Source: Shinella granuli (GTDB taxonomy: Bacteria; Pseudomonadota; Alphaproteobacteria; Rhizobiales; Rhizobiaceae). Taken from it: a DNA stretch of 64,000 bases. Below are positions 35,609-43,830 of the stretch, piece by piece (position 1 is the first letter of the stretch; each line of letters starts with the position of its first letter). The notes beneath the pieces were generated by a model. It searched no databases. It saw nothing but the letters and a program-made list of their open reading frames with translations, and was not told where the DNA came from. Where the stretch lies: assembly GCF_004341885.1 (NCBI RefSeq), contig NZ_SLVX01000003.1, positions 1 to 64,000 of the forward strand, given 5' to 3'. Made by a program: the position numbers and the translations under genes.

Positions 35609-36010
35609 TCAATCGGCCGACTTTTTCGAGACCTCTACGTCGGGCGGCGTAAATCGCGGCAGCTCTTCGATGGTCCGCGTGTCCGTGCTTTGCTCATATT
35701 CGCGCATTAGATCGTTTATCGTTACTCCGCGATCCAGATCGCGCTGCGCTTCCTTTCGCGCAATTACACGCACGATGTTTTGCAATACCGGATCGAGCGC
35801 CTTCTCAACCTTGCCGTCTTGCGCCGCAGGCTGCGGTGGCGTTTCGCCAGCGAAAACCCATTTGATGTGCAGTGTATCCTTCCCACGCCGCTTCTTTTTC
35901 TTCGGCGGAGGCTCCTTGGCCGGATCGGGTTCGCCCGGGTCGGGCATTCTTGCGAGCGCACGGAGCATCCTATCAAGGACCGGATCGACGGGCTTTTTCT
36001 CATCAGGCAT
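35609..36010 (-). CDS. Hypothetical protein downstream of the tape-measure gene
   Basis: 133 residues. Two similar helices, PVDPVLDRMLRALARM and ALDPVLQNIVRVIARKEA, flank a linker with PPPKKKKRRGKD. The repeated DPVL--(I/M)-R-(L/I)AR pattern suggests an internal duplication. ATG 36010 is preceded by GGGAGA. It follows the tape-measure gene in the same direction with a 198-bp gap. Not recognised. Confidence 0.55.
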   Translation of the reverse strand: MPDEKKPVDPVLDRMLRALARMPDPGEPDPAKEPPPKKKKRRGKDTLHIKWVFAGETPPQPAAQDGKVEKALDPVLQNIVRVIARKEAQRDLDRGVTINDLMREYEQSTDTRTIEELPRFTPPDVEVSKKSAD

Positions 36011-36208
36011 GGCGGCATCTCCCTTGTTTGCGGGAGCAAGGCTACCTCTTGCCCGCGCCGCGACAAGGTACCCCAATGAGCAGATATCCAGGTTGTGGAT
36101 TTAATCCATAGCAACCAATGCGAACGGCGGGACCAATGCCCCGCCCTTGCAGATTTTATGGATTTTTAGGGAGAACTTTCCTGTGGATAACTCAAGTTCT
36201 ATTCCTGA

Positions 36209-38629
36209 TTAATTCCGATGAAGTGATTGGATAAACTGCCGAAGCCGTTGATTGAGAAGATATTCGATCTCGTCGATCGAACCCCTGATGTCCTGCACGC
36301 CGTTGATTTCGACGCTGATCGTGGGATTGAAGGCGACCGTTCTCGTAGCCTCTTCTACAAGTCCCTGGCGGCCGGATGCGTCCGCACTCGAAGCGCGAAG
36401 CGCCGCCACGGTTTCGCTGCTCGGCCAAATCGAGCCGCTGTGGTTCGGCTGGAAAAGTTCCGGCCCTTCCTCACCAACAAGGTAGGTTCCACCGGCCTTT
36501 ACCGGCCCGCCCGCTGCGCGAGCGCCGTCGATCGCCGGAGTAGCTTCTCCACCTCCGCCTGGCGTCGAAAAGCCGATCAGGCTGCCGAGGTCTAGCTTCC
36601 CGAAGGCGGAAACGATCCTCTGCGGGATCGTCTTTACCCACGCGATCATTTCCTCGACTTTGCTGACCATCCCGTCCCACAAGGACTGGATCATGTCGGC
36701 GCCGACATCGATCATAAGAGCTGTTCCGGCCTTGATCGCGTTGATGATCCGGTTCGTCACATCCTTCGCGCTCGCCTCCAGGCCGGCCTTTTGCGCATCC
36801 GACAGCACCTCTTGCTCGAAGAAGCCCCCGAGCCAGCCCGCCGCCGCAGAGATTTGCTCGCCGACCCATTTGAAGGCATCGCCGATCGCCCGCGCGGATT
36901 GCGCGAACGGCTCAAAGAGCGGGCCGACCTTCTCGAAGACAGGCGCGAGCTGCTCGGCGACGGCCGAAGCCACGCCCTTGACCACGGAGCTGACGCGATC
37001 CCAATACCGCCAGAGCATGGCGCCCGCTCCCGCCACGGCAGCGACGCCGAGCGCGATCAGGCCCCACGCAGGCGCCGAGATCGTTGCGAGCGCAGCGCCG
37101 ACCGCAGAGAGCGCACCGGCAATGCCAGAAACGCCGGGAATGGCGAGCGCCATCCCTTTCAGGGCGTCAGTGAAACGCGCCAGGCCGGTGTAGCGAGCGC
37201 CCGACATGGCAGCGAGCGCCGATTGCAGGGCTGTGGCGTTCCGGGCCGCCGTGGTCGCGCCAATGATGGCGCGGCCGAGCGTGTTGAAGCCGAGAGCAAG
37301 GGCAGACAGAAGACCGCCCCGCCCCATCAGCCCGACCCATTTCAGGGAGACGAGCGCGATCCGAAGCCCGACGACCGCCGCCGTGGTGGCAACGATCTGC
37401 GCGATCAATTCCGGGTGAGCCTCGGCCCAATCCGAAAACCTCAAGGTCAACTGGCCGATCGGTTCCAAGAGTTTCGTCAAGCCCGGCAGGAGAGCCCCAC
37501 CGATCGTCAGCGCGACATCATTGAGCTGTGATTTGAAACGCTGGAGCTTGTACTCGCTGGTGGCTGCGCGCTTCTCAAACTCGCGGCCGACGCTGTTCAA
37601 ATACGCCTGCTCGTCGGCCGTCATCGCGAGGGCCTTACGGAGCAACTCGGTATTGTTGAGCAGCGGAGCCAGGGCGCGGGCTTCGTCTCCGAAGAGATCG
37701 GACATCACTGATGCCTGCATGTGCTCCGGCAGCTTTCCAAGCGCTTCGACGACCTTGAGCGTGGTGCCCACGGCGTCCTTCTGCATTGCCTTGGCGACCT
37801 TCTTGCTGTCCATCCCGAGCTTTTTGAACGCTCCGGCAACCCTCGGCGTCGCGCTCGCGCCCTTGGTCAGAGCCCGCCCCATGTTTCGGAAGGAAGTGGC
37901 CGCCACTTCGCTTGTGTTGCCGGCCGAGACCATCGCTGCGCCAAAGGCGAGCGTCTGCTCCTTTGTGTAGCCAAAGAACTCGCCCTGGGATGCGACGCGG
38001 TTCGTGAAGTCGATCATTTCCGGCGCACTGGCCGCAGTGCTGTCGGAAACGTAGTTCACGAGATCGGCGTATTTGGACACTTCCTCGTTCGTGAGATTGA
38101 GTGCCGTCCTGATCTTGGCGAGCGCCAGCCCGGCGGCGCCGCCGCTCATATCCCAGGCCACCGCCGCCTTCGCGGTCAGCTTTGTGAAATCGAAGAGATC
38201 AGCCTCCGGCACACCGGCTTGCGCTGCCGCTGCGGAAAGGGCCGCGAGATCATTTACCGCCATCGGGATTTCCGTCACCGACAGCTTGCGGAGTTCCTTG
38301 CCGTAAGCCTTCAAGCCGGCCGGGTCGAAGTTCGTCACCTTATCGATGTCGGCCATCGCGCTTTCGAACTTCACAGCCGACATGATCGGCGCCGATAGCG
38401 CCTGCTTGAGCACGTAGAAAGAAGCTACGGCATCCATCACCTGCCCGCGTGTGCGGTCAAGCGCAGCATTGTTCCGCTGCATCGCGGACTGGAGCCGATC
38501 CCCGAACGCCATGCCGCCCGCACGGCTGGCGGCGTCCCTGATGCCGAGGATCGAGCGCGAGATCGCGCGCGCCGGCCCGGAGGCCTGATCGAGGACGCGA
38601 ACGATCAGCGACGAGGTGAGCGTAGTCAT
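36209..38629 (-). CDS. Phage tail tape measure protein
   Basis: 806 residues, TP901 type. The N-terminal 380 residues contain the conserved core (VKFESAMADIDKVTNFD, ETLAFGAAMVSAGNTSE, MQASVMSDLFGDEARALAPL). Hydrophobic helices occupy about residues 410-560, with AP/GA-rich stretches. The length would correspond to a modest contractile or flexible tail of roughly 100 nm by the usual 0.15 nm per residue rule. The start overlaps the chaperone stop by ATGA. It is the largest gene of the element. Confidence 0.9.
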   Translation of the reverse strand: MTTLTSSLIVRVLDQASGPARAISRSILGIRDAASRAGGMAFGDRLQSAMQRNNAALDRTRGQVMDAVASFYVLKQALSAPIMSAVKFESAMADIDKVTNFDPAGLKAYGKELRKLSVTEIPMAVNDLAALSAAAAQAGVPEADLFDFTKLTAKAAVAWDMSGGAAGLALAKIRTALNLTNEEVSKYADLVNYVSDSTAASAPEMIDFTNRVASQGEFFGYTKEQTLAFGAAMVSAGNTSEVAATSFRNMGRALTKGASATPRVAGAFKKLGMDSKKVAKAMQKDAVGTTLKVVEALGKLPEHMQASVMSDLFGDEARALAPLLNNTELLRKALAMTADEQAYLNSVGREFEKRAATSEYKLQRFKSQLNDVALTIGGALLPGLTKLLEPIGQLTLRFSDWAEAHPELIAQIVATTAAVVGLRIALVSLKWVGLMGRGGLLSALALGFNTLGRAIIGATTAARNATALQSALAAMSGARYTGLARFTDALKGMALAIPGVSGIAGALSAVGAALATISAPAWGLIALGVAAVAGAGAMLWRYWDRVSSVVKGVASAVAEQLAPVFEKVGPLFEPFAQSARAIGDAFKWVGEQISAAAGWLGGFFEQEVLSDAQKAGLEASAKDVTNRIINAIKAGTALMIDVGADMIQSLWDGMVSKVEEMIAWVKTIPQRIVSAFGKLDLGSLIGFSTPGGGGEATPAIDGARAAGGPVKAGGTYLVGEEGPELFQPNHSGSIWPSSETVAALRASSADASGRQGLVEEATRTVAFNPTISVEINGVQDIRGSIDEIEYLLNQRLRQFIQSLHRN

Positions 38630-38928
38630 TGGACCGTCGCTCCAGGCGGGCGCTCAATTAAGCCGATGGCGATGGAGGAGACGGCCCGGAAATCGCGCGG
38701 GTGAAGCCGGCCTATGGCTTCACCCGGAATGTCCGAGACAATCGCCAAAATCAGACGGCAATGCTTGGCAACGAGCACTTCGGGCAGGTTCAACGCCACC
38801 ATTGCGTTAAGCGCCGCGTCATCCGGCCGCGTCAGACGGACGACTTCAACCGAGCCGCCGTCAACGGCGATCGGATGTTGCAGCCGATACGTTTGCGTCG
38901 TGCGTGGCAATTTTCCCATTCGGTTCAT
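38626..38928 (-). CDS. Phage tail assembly chaperone (gpE/gp41-like)
   Basis: 100 residues. The family pattern of Phage_TAC proteins of the Mu gp41/P2 gpE group is visible: a beta-rich start with GGSVEVVRLTRPDDAALNAM, then IPGEAIGRLHPRDFRAVSSIAIGLI. It keeps the tape-measure protein soluble during tail assembly. Its stop overlaps the tape-measure start by ATGA, the normal arrangement. I see no slippery-sequence frameshift product. Confidence 0.75.
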   Translation of the reverse strand: MNRMGKLPRTTQTYRLQHPIAVDGGSVEVVRLTRPDDAALNAMVALNLPEVLVAKHCRLILAIVSDIPGEAIGRLHPRDFRAVSSIAIGLIERPPGATVQ

Positions 38929-38959
38929 GCGCCTTGTACTTGTCCAATGAACCCGCACG

Positions 38960-38979
38960 CCCCCGAGCGACCTCGGGGG
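38960..38979 (-). terminator. Hairpin between capsid and tail genes
   Basis: An 8-bp perfect stem (CCCCCGAG / CTCGGGGG) with a CGAC loop lies 20 bp after the capsid gene stop. It has no U-tract. It may reduce read-through so that capsid protein exceeds tail proteins. Confidence 0.5.
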
Positions 38980-38999
38980 CAGCGATTTGCGGTGAAGGT

Positions 39000-40040
39000 T
39001 TAGGTACGACGCGCGGTGCGAAGGGCACCGGGGCGGGTGCAGAGATGCAGGGCGTTCATCTGGATTTCTCCAACGATGCCCTTGTCGTTCGGCATCGCCC
39101 ATTGCTTGGCATACAGGCGTTTGCCGAGGATGTTCACCGTATCGGTGAAGTCGGCCGGGCCGTAGTACGTCCTGAAAAGCTTCGGCAGGCCGACCGGGAC
39201 AATCTTGGCTTCATCAGCATCAATGCCGATGAGCCCGCCGTCACCCTCATCATCGATGGCGCCATAGTTCTCCCAAACGATGCCACCGAATTCGAAGATC
39301 GGGTTGGACGAGCGGCTCGGGCCGACGTAGCTCTCCCGAAGAATGCGCTCGTCGGACCAGCCCTTGAAGGTGTCGCGCACCTCCTTATGCATCAGGAGGT
39401 CATCGAAAAAATTGTCGCCGACGAAGGCATGCAGATTGTCGAAATTGTGCCCACCCAAGCTAGCGCGGACACTACGGATCAACTGAGTGCAGCGCTTCCG
39501 CAGCGCTCCCTCTGCCGGGGACGGATTGTCGAGGTCAAAATCGACTTCTTCGGGCGGAGCGACGCCAAAGGCATTGAACAGATTGAGCGTCTTACCGCCC
39601 TTGTAGGTGACAATCCCTTGGATGGCGCCGAGGCGGGCATGCTCTTCCGTCACATCGAAATCGCCGATGTGAGTTACCAATCGCTCCGCCACCAAGTTCT
39701 GGACGCTCTCAAGTCCATTGCTACCGTACTTCCGGACGTTCTGAACCTCATCGGCGATAACAGACCAGCTCCTGCCAAAATGAGGAATGTCGAAATCCTG
39801 GATAGTCCGCTTGGGCATATCGCGGACAGTTCCCGGCGCGCCACGCGGGCTCGGCGGAACGAGTTCCAGCCAGTCGCCACGCTGCTCGATAGCGATTTTG
39901 GTGGTAGAGACGGTCGTCACATCGAAGAGTTTCAGTTCCGTCAATCGCCCCGACCGCACTACCTTATCGGCGACCGCATCGGTGAGGGACGTGACGCTGA
40001 AAGCGTCATGATTGAAGATGTCGGTAATCAAATCGGACAT
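39000..40040 (-). CDS. Major capsid protein, lambda gpE family
   Basis: 346 residues, the usual length for lambda-type E proteins. MSDLITDIFNHDAFSVTSLTDAV is a typical start; RTIQDFDIPHFGRSWSVIADEVQNVR, NLFNAFGV, HAFVGDNFFDDLLMHKEV and GLPKLFRTYYGPADFTDTVN are all family landmarks. It forms the icosahedral shell. The usual upstream head genes (terminase, portal, protease, decoration protein) are absent. Confidence 0.9.
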   Translation of the reverse strand: MSDLITDIFNHDAFSVTSLTDAVADKVVRSGRLTELKLFDVTTVSTTKIAIEQRGDWLELVPPSPRGAPGTVRDMPKRTIQDFDIPHFGRSWSVIADEVQNVRKYGSNGLESVQNLVAERLVTHIGDFDVTEEHARLGAIQGIVTYKGGKTLNLFNAFGVAPPEEVDFDLDNPSPAEGALRKRCTQLIRSVRASLGGHNFDNLHAFVGDNFFDDLLMHKEVRDTFKGWSDERILRESYVGPSRSSNPIFEFGGIVWENYGAIDDEGDGGLIGIDADEAKIVPVGLPKLFRTYYGPADFTDTVNILGKRLYAKQWAMPNDKGIVGEIQMNALHLCTRPGALRTARRT

Positions 40041-40055
40041 CGTGTCTTCCTTTTT

Positions 40056-40607
40056 CTACTGGCTGGTCCCGAGCGCGCGGCTGACAGCCTCGCTCATGGA
40101 GCGAGCCCCGTTGGATTTGGGTTGCTGGTTGAACGGATCGTCGCCCGGACCAAATTCGATCTGGCTCCGCGCGCGTTCCTCGATGGAGGGGATACCGCTC
40201 TGCCTGCGCGCCTGCGCGCGTGCCTCTCCAAGCTTGGCAATAGCGGCGGGGATCGGGAGAGAAAGGTCGGCAGCGAACTCGTCGGCCTGTGCCTCGGCTC
40301 CCCATGCAGCCATTCCGAAAGCTGCTCGGCGTTCCGCTATGAGCCGGACGGTCTCCAAGCTCGTCACGCTCCGGCGTTCTTCGTCAGAGGCGAGAAGCGC
40401 ATACTCCGCAATGATCAGCGCGCGCTCCGTCAGCCATTCCAACCCGACTTCATCGTCATGGGCAGAAGAAACCGGGGGCAAAGCAAAGCTGTCGCCGCGA
40501 GCAAATGCTGTCAGGAGCGGACCCACTGCGTCGATGGAGAGGCGTGCGCCTTCGAGAAGAAACCGCGAAAATCGATCCATCTGGCCGGAGGAACGGTTCG
40601 GGCTCAT
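40056..40607 (-). CDS. Hypothetical protein upstream of the capsid gene
   Basis: 183 residues, largely alpha-helical, Ala/Glu/Arg-rich, without membrane segments. It lies 15 bp before the major capsid gene and 2 bp after the stop of the 40610 gene. The helical content, size and position immediately before the capsid gene would suit a scaffold, but there is no recognisable motif, so this is inference. Confidence 0.6.
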   Translation of the reverse strand: MSPNRSSGQMDRFSRFLLEGARLSIDAVGPLLTAFARGDSFALPPVSSAHDDEVGLEWLTERALIIAEYALLASDEERRSVTSLETVRLIAERRAAFGMAAWGAEAQADEFAADLSLPIPAAIAKLGEARAQARRQSGIPSIEERARSQIEFGPGDDPFNQQPKSNGARSMSEAVSRALGTSQ

Positions 40608-40609
40608 TC

Positions 40610-41488
40610 TCAGACCTCCCGCACTTCGAGGAAGGCCCTGGGGTCGATCTGCCGGCGACGGCCGATCCGGAGGCCGAGCGCTTCGGCAGCGACGATGTGT
40701 GCCTCCTCTTCCCTTGCGAGAGCAAGGAGATCACTGTCTATGGACGCCATAAGAGAGCTGCGCTCGACACTCCCAACGCCGCCTTCCGGCGCCCGAGCTT
40801 TCACCAACGCATGAAGCTTGGCGCGAATTTCATCGCCGAAGCACCACATCAGGAAGGACAGCAGCCGCGAGGAACTGTGCTCTCCCTCCTCAAGCGCATG
40901 GAGGGCGACCGGAGAGGCGGCATCAGAAGAAAAATCGAGAGACGGTGCACCGGTCGCGCTATACCCCTCGATCATCGCGTCGAGCTGATCGAGAAGATCG
41001 TCCATGTCAGCCGGCAGATCGGAGACCTCATCCCGGCGGCTCTCCAGATCGCGCATCTTTGCGCGGAGTTCCTTGACTGCGGAAGCGTGATCACCCGCCA
41101 CACCCGGCAGAACATCAAGCGCAAGTCTGACCTTCAAACGCGCTGCCGTCGCCAGCCAGCGGTGAACCTCATCCAAAAAGTAGTGTTGCTGGAACTGCTC
41201 CGTAATCCGGTCGAGAGCGGCTTGGTGGCGCGAAATTGCGTCGGCGGCAGCCTGCTTTTGGAGGGAAATTTCATCGGCAATATGCACTCGCATTTCGCTC
41301 GGCGCATCGGCGAGGATGGCGTCGTTCTGAGCGTGCACCGCACCATGCCGATTGATAGCATCATCCAGAGCCAACCTGGCCTGCCGCATTGCATCAAAGG
41401 CAACCTGCCGTTCCATGATGGCCGTCAGGAGCTTCGGACGCCGCTCGGGCGGCACCAACTGGATGAGGCGAGAGGTGAAGTTGCGCAT
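40610..41488 (-). CDS. Hypothetical coiled-coil protein upstream of the capsid gene
   Basis: 292 residues, almost wholly alpha-helical with coiled-coil character around residues 70-180 (EISLQKQAAADAISRHQAAL, AVKELRAKMRDLESRRDEVSDL). The N-terminus is basic. It is co-directional with and 2 bp from the next gene. In position it replaces the terminase/portal block of a normal phage. Not recognised. Confidence 0.6.
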   Translation of the reverse strand: MRNFTSRLIQLVPPERRPKLLTAIMERQVAFDAMRQARLALDDAINRHGAVHAQNDAILADAPSEMRVHIADEISLQKQAAADAISRHQAALDRITEQFQQHYFLDEVHRWLATAARLKVRLALDVLPGVAGDHASAVKELRAKMRDLESRRDEVSDLPADMDDLLDQLDAMIEGYSATGAPSLDFSSDAASPVALHALEEGEHSSSRLLSFLMWCFGDEIRAKLHALVKARAPEGGVGSVERSSLMASIDSDLLALAREEEAHIVAAEALGLRIGRRRQIDPRAFLEVREV

Positions 41489-41557
41489 AAAAAATCCCCG
41501 CTGATTTGGCGGGGATTATCGCAATGGCGCTCGGCACTCGGTACTACTCAAAAGTGA

Positions 41558-41788
41558 TCAAAACTGATCATCCTCATCACCACCGCCGTAGTTCAGCAGT
41601 GCGGGAACGTATATCCACCACCGGCCGAGAACCTTTCGACCAACTGTGTGCCTGTTTCGACGGATCGTAACTTCCGCCACCGATGCCTTTGCGGCAGCTT
41701 CCTTTATCTTCACCCACAGGCCGGTAGAAAGATCAACGATCTTCGGCAGTCGTTCTTCTATTGCTTGCGCATCGGGATCGTCATACAT
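41558..41788 (-). CDS. Small putative DNA-binding protein
   Basis: 76 residues. The centre, AAAKASVAEVTIRRNRHTVGRKVLGRWWIYVPALL, has the look of an excisionase or resolvase-type HTH followed by a wing-like tail. ATG 41788 is 5 bases after GGGGG. It is bracketed by a terminator upstream. Function unknown. Confidence 0.5.
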   Translation of the reverse strand: MYDDPDAQAIEERLPKIVDLSTGLWVKIKEAAAKASVAEVTIRRNRHTVGRKVLGRWWIYVPALLNYGGGDEDDQF

Positions 41789-41816
41789 TGAAGCCCCCAT
41801 AGAAATCTGAGCATGG

Positions 41817-41841
41817 AAGGCCGCCCTTCGGGGCGGCCTTT
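41817..41841. terminator. Bidirectional-looking terminator with TTCG loop
   Basis: AAGGCCGCCC and GGGCGGCCTT form a perfect 10-bp stem with a TTCG tetraloop. It lies 17 bp after the stop of the minus-strand 41858 gene and separates the replication-type module from the structural module. Confidence 0.65.
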
Positions 41842-41857
41842 CGCATATCGAGCGGCG

Positions 41858-42154
41858 TCATTGGGCGTCTCCGCTTGTATCGCACATCGCCCCCGCTTCA
41901 AGCGCGGCAAGAACGACATCTACAGGAAGGTCATATTCGAGGAGCGACGCCGCTGTCAGCGACCGCCCCTTCACAAGAGCATGCCGCAGAACAGCGGCCC
42001 AACGGTCCCGTTCTTCGATCACGCCATCCACGTAGGCGCCAACGAACGCCTCGCGGGCTGCCGGATCGTCGGCAAACATCTTCGGCGCCTTCGCCTCGGC
42101 ATCAGCAGTGAGCCGGCGCAAGGCCGCGGGGCGGAGCCAGGGATTGTCCGTCAT
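41858..42154 (-). CDS. Hypothetical phage-element protein
   Basis: 98 residues, helical: MTDNPWLRPAALRRLTADAE, then AREAFVGAYVDGVIEERDRWA. No known motif; Cys only near the C-terminus. ATG 42154 lies one base after the stop of the upstream gene, so translation is coupled; GAGGG is 9 bases before. Similar small genes often follow replication genes in rhizobial prophages, but I cannot name a family. Confidence 0.55.
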   Translation of the reverse strand: MTDNPWLRPAALRRLTADAEAKAPKMFADDPAAREAFVGAYVDGVIEERDRWAAVLRHALVKGRSLTAASLLEYDLPVDVVLAALEAGAMCDTSGDAQ

Positions 42155-42155
42155 G

Positions 42156-42353
42156 TCAGGATGCCCTCGGCAGAAAACTAAGCCGAAAGTCCTCAATTTT
42201 GACGATGGGGGCGTCGGAGCCGGCAAAGTTGCGGATACGCGGCGGGGTCAAGGCAGCGAAAAGCATGCGACGCTGAAAGGCATATGTGGCGTCAATCACC
42301 GTTGCGGTCGGTCGCGTTTCAGCCCATGCGAAAAGATCAGGCGCGATATCCAT
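42156..42353 (-). CDS. Small hypothetical protein
   Basis: 65 residues: MDIAPDLFAWAETRPTATVIDATYAFQRRM, with a basic C-terminal half. It starts one base after the stop of the winged-helix gene and is coupled to the next gene, so it is part of the same operon. FAWAETRPTATVID recalls proteins encoded next to replication initiators, but no family is assigned. Confidence 0.5.
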   Translation of the reverse strand: MDIAPDLFAWAETRPTATVIDATYAFQRRMLFAALTPPRIRNFAGSDAPIVKIEDFRLSFLPRAS

Positions 42354-42354
42354 C

Positions 42355-43092
42355 TCAGGCTTTCCTCTGATTGAGCAGAACGTAAAGTTTTTGCAATTCG
42401 CCTTTCAGGGCATAGTCGCAGATGACGTTCATCATGCCCTGAGTGATCCCGACCGTTTCGAAACGCCCAATAACCAAATCGATAGCAATCTGCGGGGCGC
42501 GCAAGCTGTCCCGCAGATGTTGAACAGCCATCACGAACTGTTGTTTGGTCAGCGGTCGATCAGAACTCCGCTTCCTACCATTGTTGAGAGGGACAGCCCC
42601 CTGATAGGGGCTGTCCCCTCTACCGGGTTCATCAACAGGTTCCTTCAAAGGGTTACTGCGCAACTCACTGCGCATCATGGAAGCAGAATTCGGCGCATCA
42701 TCACCCCGGTTTTTGCGCTTCATCGCACCTTTATGATGCGCAGAGTTTTGCGCTTCATAATCGGCAGCCTCGCGCGCGTCAGGGAATGCAGGAATGTAGA
42801 CGTTAGGCTTCTCACGCCCCTGTCTTTTTGCCAGAACGAGACCGCGCGCCTGCAACTCGGCGAGGTGCTTCTGGACAGTGCGGCGAGGCATGCGGAGCTT
42901 TTTCGAAATGGCATCTTGCGACGGCCAGCAAACCCGCTTTTCGCGGTTTAGAAAGAAGTATGCCAATCCTGCGAGCACCCGAAACGCACCATCGGTCAGA
43001 TCGCGCTCTTCAAGCCCGCATTCGATCCACCTGCCGCGATACTCGGCGAACGATACTTCACCGTCCCTCGACTTGCCCTGCTCTCTCTTCAA
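42355..43092 (-). CDS. Winged-helix replication-initiation-type protein
   Basis: 245 residues. Residues about 35-95 hold a helix-turn-helix: REKRVCWPSQDAISKKLRMPRRTVQKHLAELQARGLV, as in phage and plasmid replication proteins (helix_turn_helix_36 type). The C-terminal domain (about 165-245) is helical. I place the start at a TTG (43092): it overlaps the upstream stop as TTGA and has GGAGGG 7 bases before it; an ORF start at 43182 would overlap the zinc-ribbon gene completely. It probably controls element replication or copy number. Confidence 0.6.
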   Translation of the reverse strand: MKREQGKSRDGEVSFAEYRGRWIECGLEERDLTDGAFRVLAGLAYFFLNREKRVCWPSQDAISKKLRMPRRTVQKHLAELQARGLVLAKRQGREKPNVYIPAFPDAREAADYEAQNSAHHKGAMKRKNRGDDAPNSASMMRSELRSNPLKEPVDEPGRGDSPYQGAVPLNNGRKRSSDRPLTKQQFVMAVQHLRDSLRAPQIAIDLVIGRFETVGITQGMMNVICDYALKGELQKLYVLLNQRKA

Positions 43093-43355
43093 TTCGCAGC
43101 CCTCCCACAAACGGTGCAGCGCAAGGTCTTGCCCGCCCAGGCGGCCGGGATAACCGCCACACCAGAATGGCCGCAGCAGCACTTGATCTCCCGAGTGATC
43201 TTCTGAGTGGCCGCTGCCAGTTCGGCGCGGAGGGCGGCTTTACCCGGCCGCTGGTTCGGCCGGCCGGGCAAGATAACATCGCCGAGAATGGGATCGGCGC
43301 CCTGCTCGCGCAGCCGGCGCCGATCGCGGTCCTTGCTCCAGTCGATCCTAGCCAT
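43089..43355 (-). CDS. Small zinc-ribbon protein
   Basis: 88 residues. The C-terminal half has CCCGHSG and CTVCGRA, spaced like a zinc ribbon. The N-terminal half is basic (DWSKDRDRRRLREQGADP). It overlaps the excisionase stop at its start and the winged-helix start at its stop, so three genes are tightly coupled. A DNA-binding or replication accessory role is likely. Confidence 0.6.
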   Translation of the reverse strand: MARIDWSKDRDRRRLREQGADPILGDVILPGRPNQRPGKAALRAELAAATQKITREIKCCCGHSGVAVIPAAWAGKTLRCTVCGRAAN

Positions 43356-43554
43356 TTGCGGGCACCGTGCGCTTCGCCAGAAACTCTTGGACTGCTTCGT
43401 CCGTCAGATAGTGGCGATTGCCGATTTTGATGTAGGCGATCTCGTTGTCTTTCACAGCGCGGTAGACGGCCATGTAGGAAAGGTCCGCTATTTCGGCAGC
43501 CTCTCGTATAGTGCGCCGCTTGGGGAAAGCATCAGGCACGCGGGGAACCTCCAA
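43348..43554 (-). CDS. Excisionase-family DNA-binding protein
   Basis: 68 residues of the MerR-like HTH_17/excisionase type: RTIREAAEIADLSYMAVYRAVKDNEIAYIKIGNRHYLTDEAVQEFL. It binds DNA near the attachment sites and directs excision, or acts as a regulator. It is divergent from the recombinase and shares an AT-rich control region with it. Confidence 0.85.
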   Translation of the reverse strand: MEVPRVPDAFPKRRTIREAAEIADLSYMAVYRAVKDNEIAYIKIGNRHYLTDEAVQEFLAKRTVPANG

Positions 43555-43636
43555 AGCAATTTTCGAGTGATCCCAATTTAGGTATTGAAGTATATCTTTT
43601 CAACACTTAAATTATCTTTCCTAGATTATGGACTTT

Positions 43637-43666
43637 ATACTTTTGGGGCCCAAACCTGTAAAGTAT
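43637..43666. promoter_or_regulatory. Nested palindromes between excisionase and recombinase genes
   Basis: ATACTTT (43637) and AAAGTAT (43660) are inverted arms around a second palindrome, TTTGGG-G-CCCAAA (43642-43654). They lie in the AT-rich 276-bp divergent control region and are good candidates for a regulator or excisionase binding site. Confidence 0.5.
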
Positions 43667-43830
43667 CGGGATTATTTCCATAGGGTTTGAGCCACAATTC
43701 AAAACTTGGAGCGGAAACTGCGAAACGCCCTTTGCCCTGTTCTGCTGAACATCATAGATCGGCTCGTGCAGATGCCCTGCCCCGAGACGATCTCCTCCGA
43801 AAATGTCGATCACAACACTGGTGCCAGCCA

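Noticed and set aside
36182-36190. Perfect DnaA box (TGTGGATAA) downstream of the tape-measure gene, with a weaker one near 36095
   Set aside because: Only one perfect box, no cluster, no AT-rich unwinding element and no adjacent initiator gene. A single box is expected by chance.
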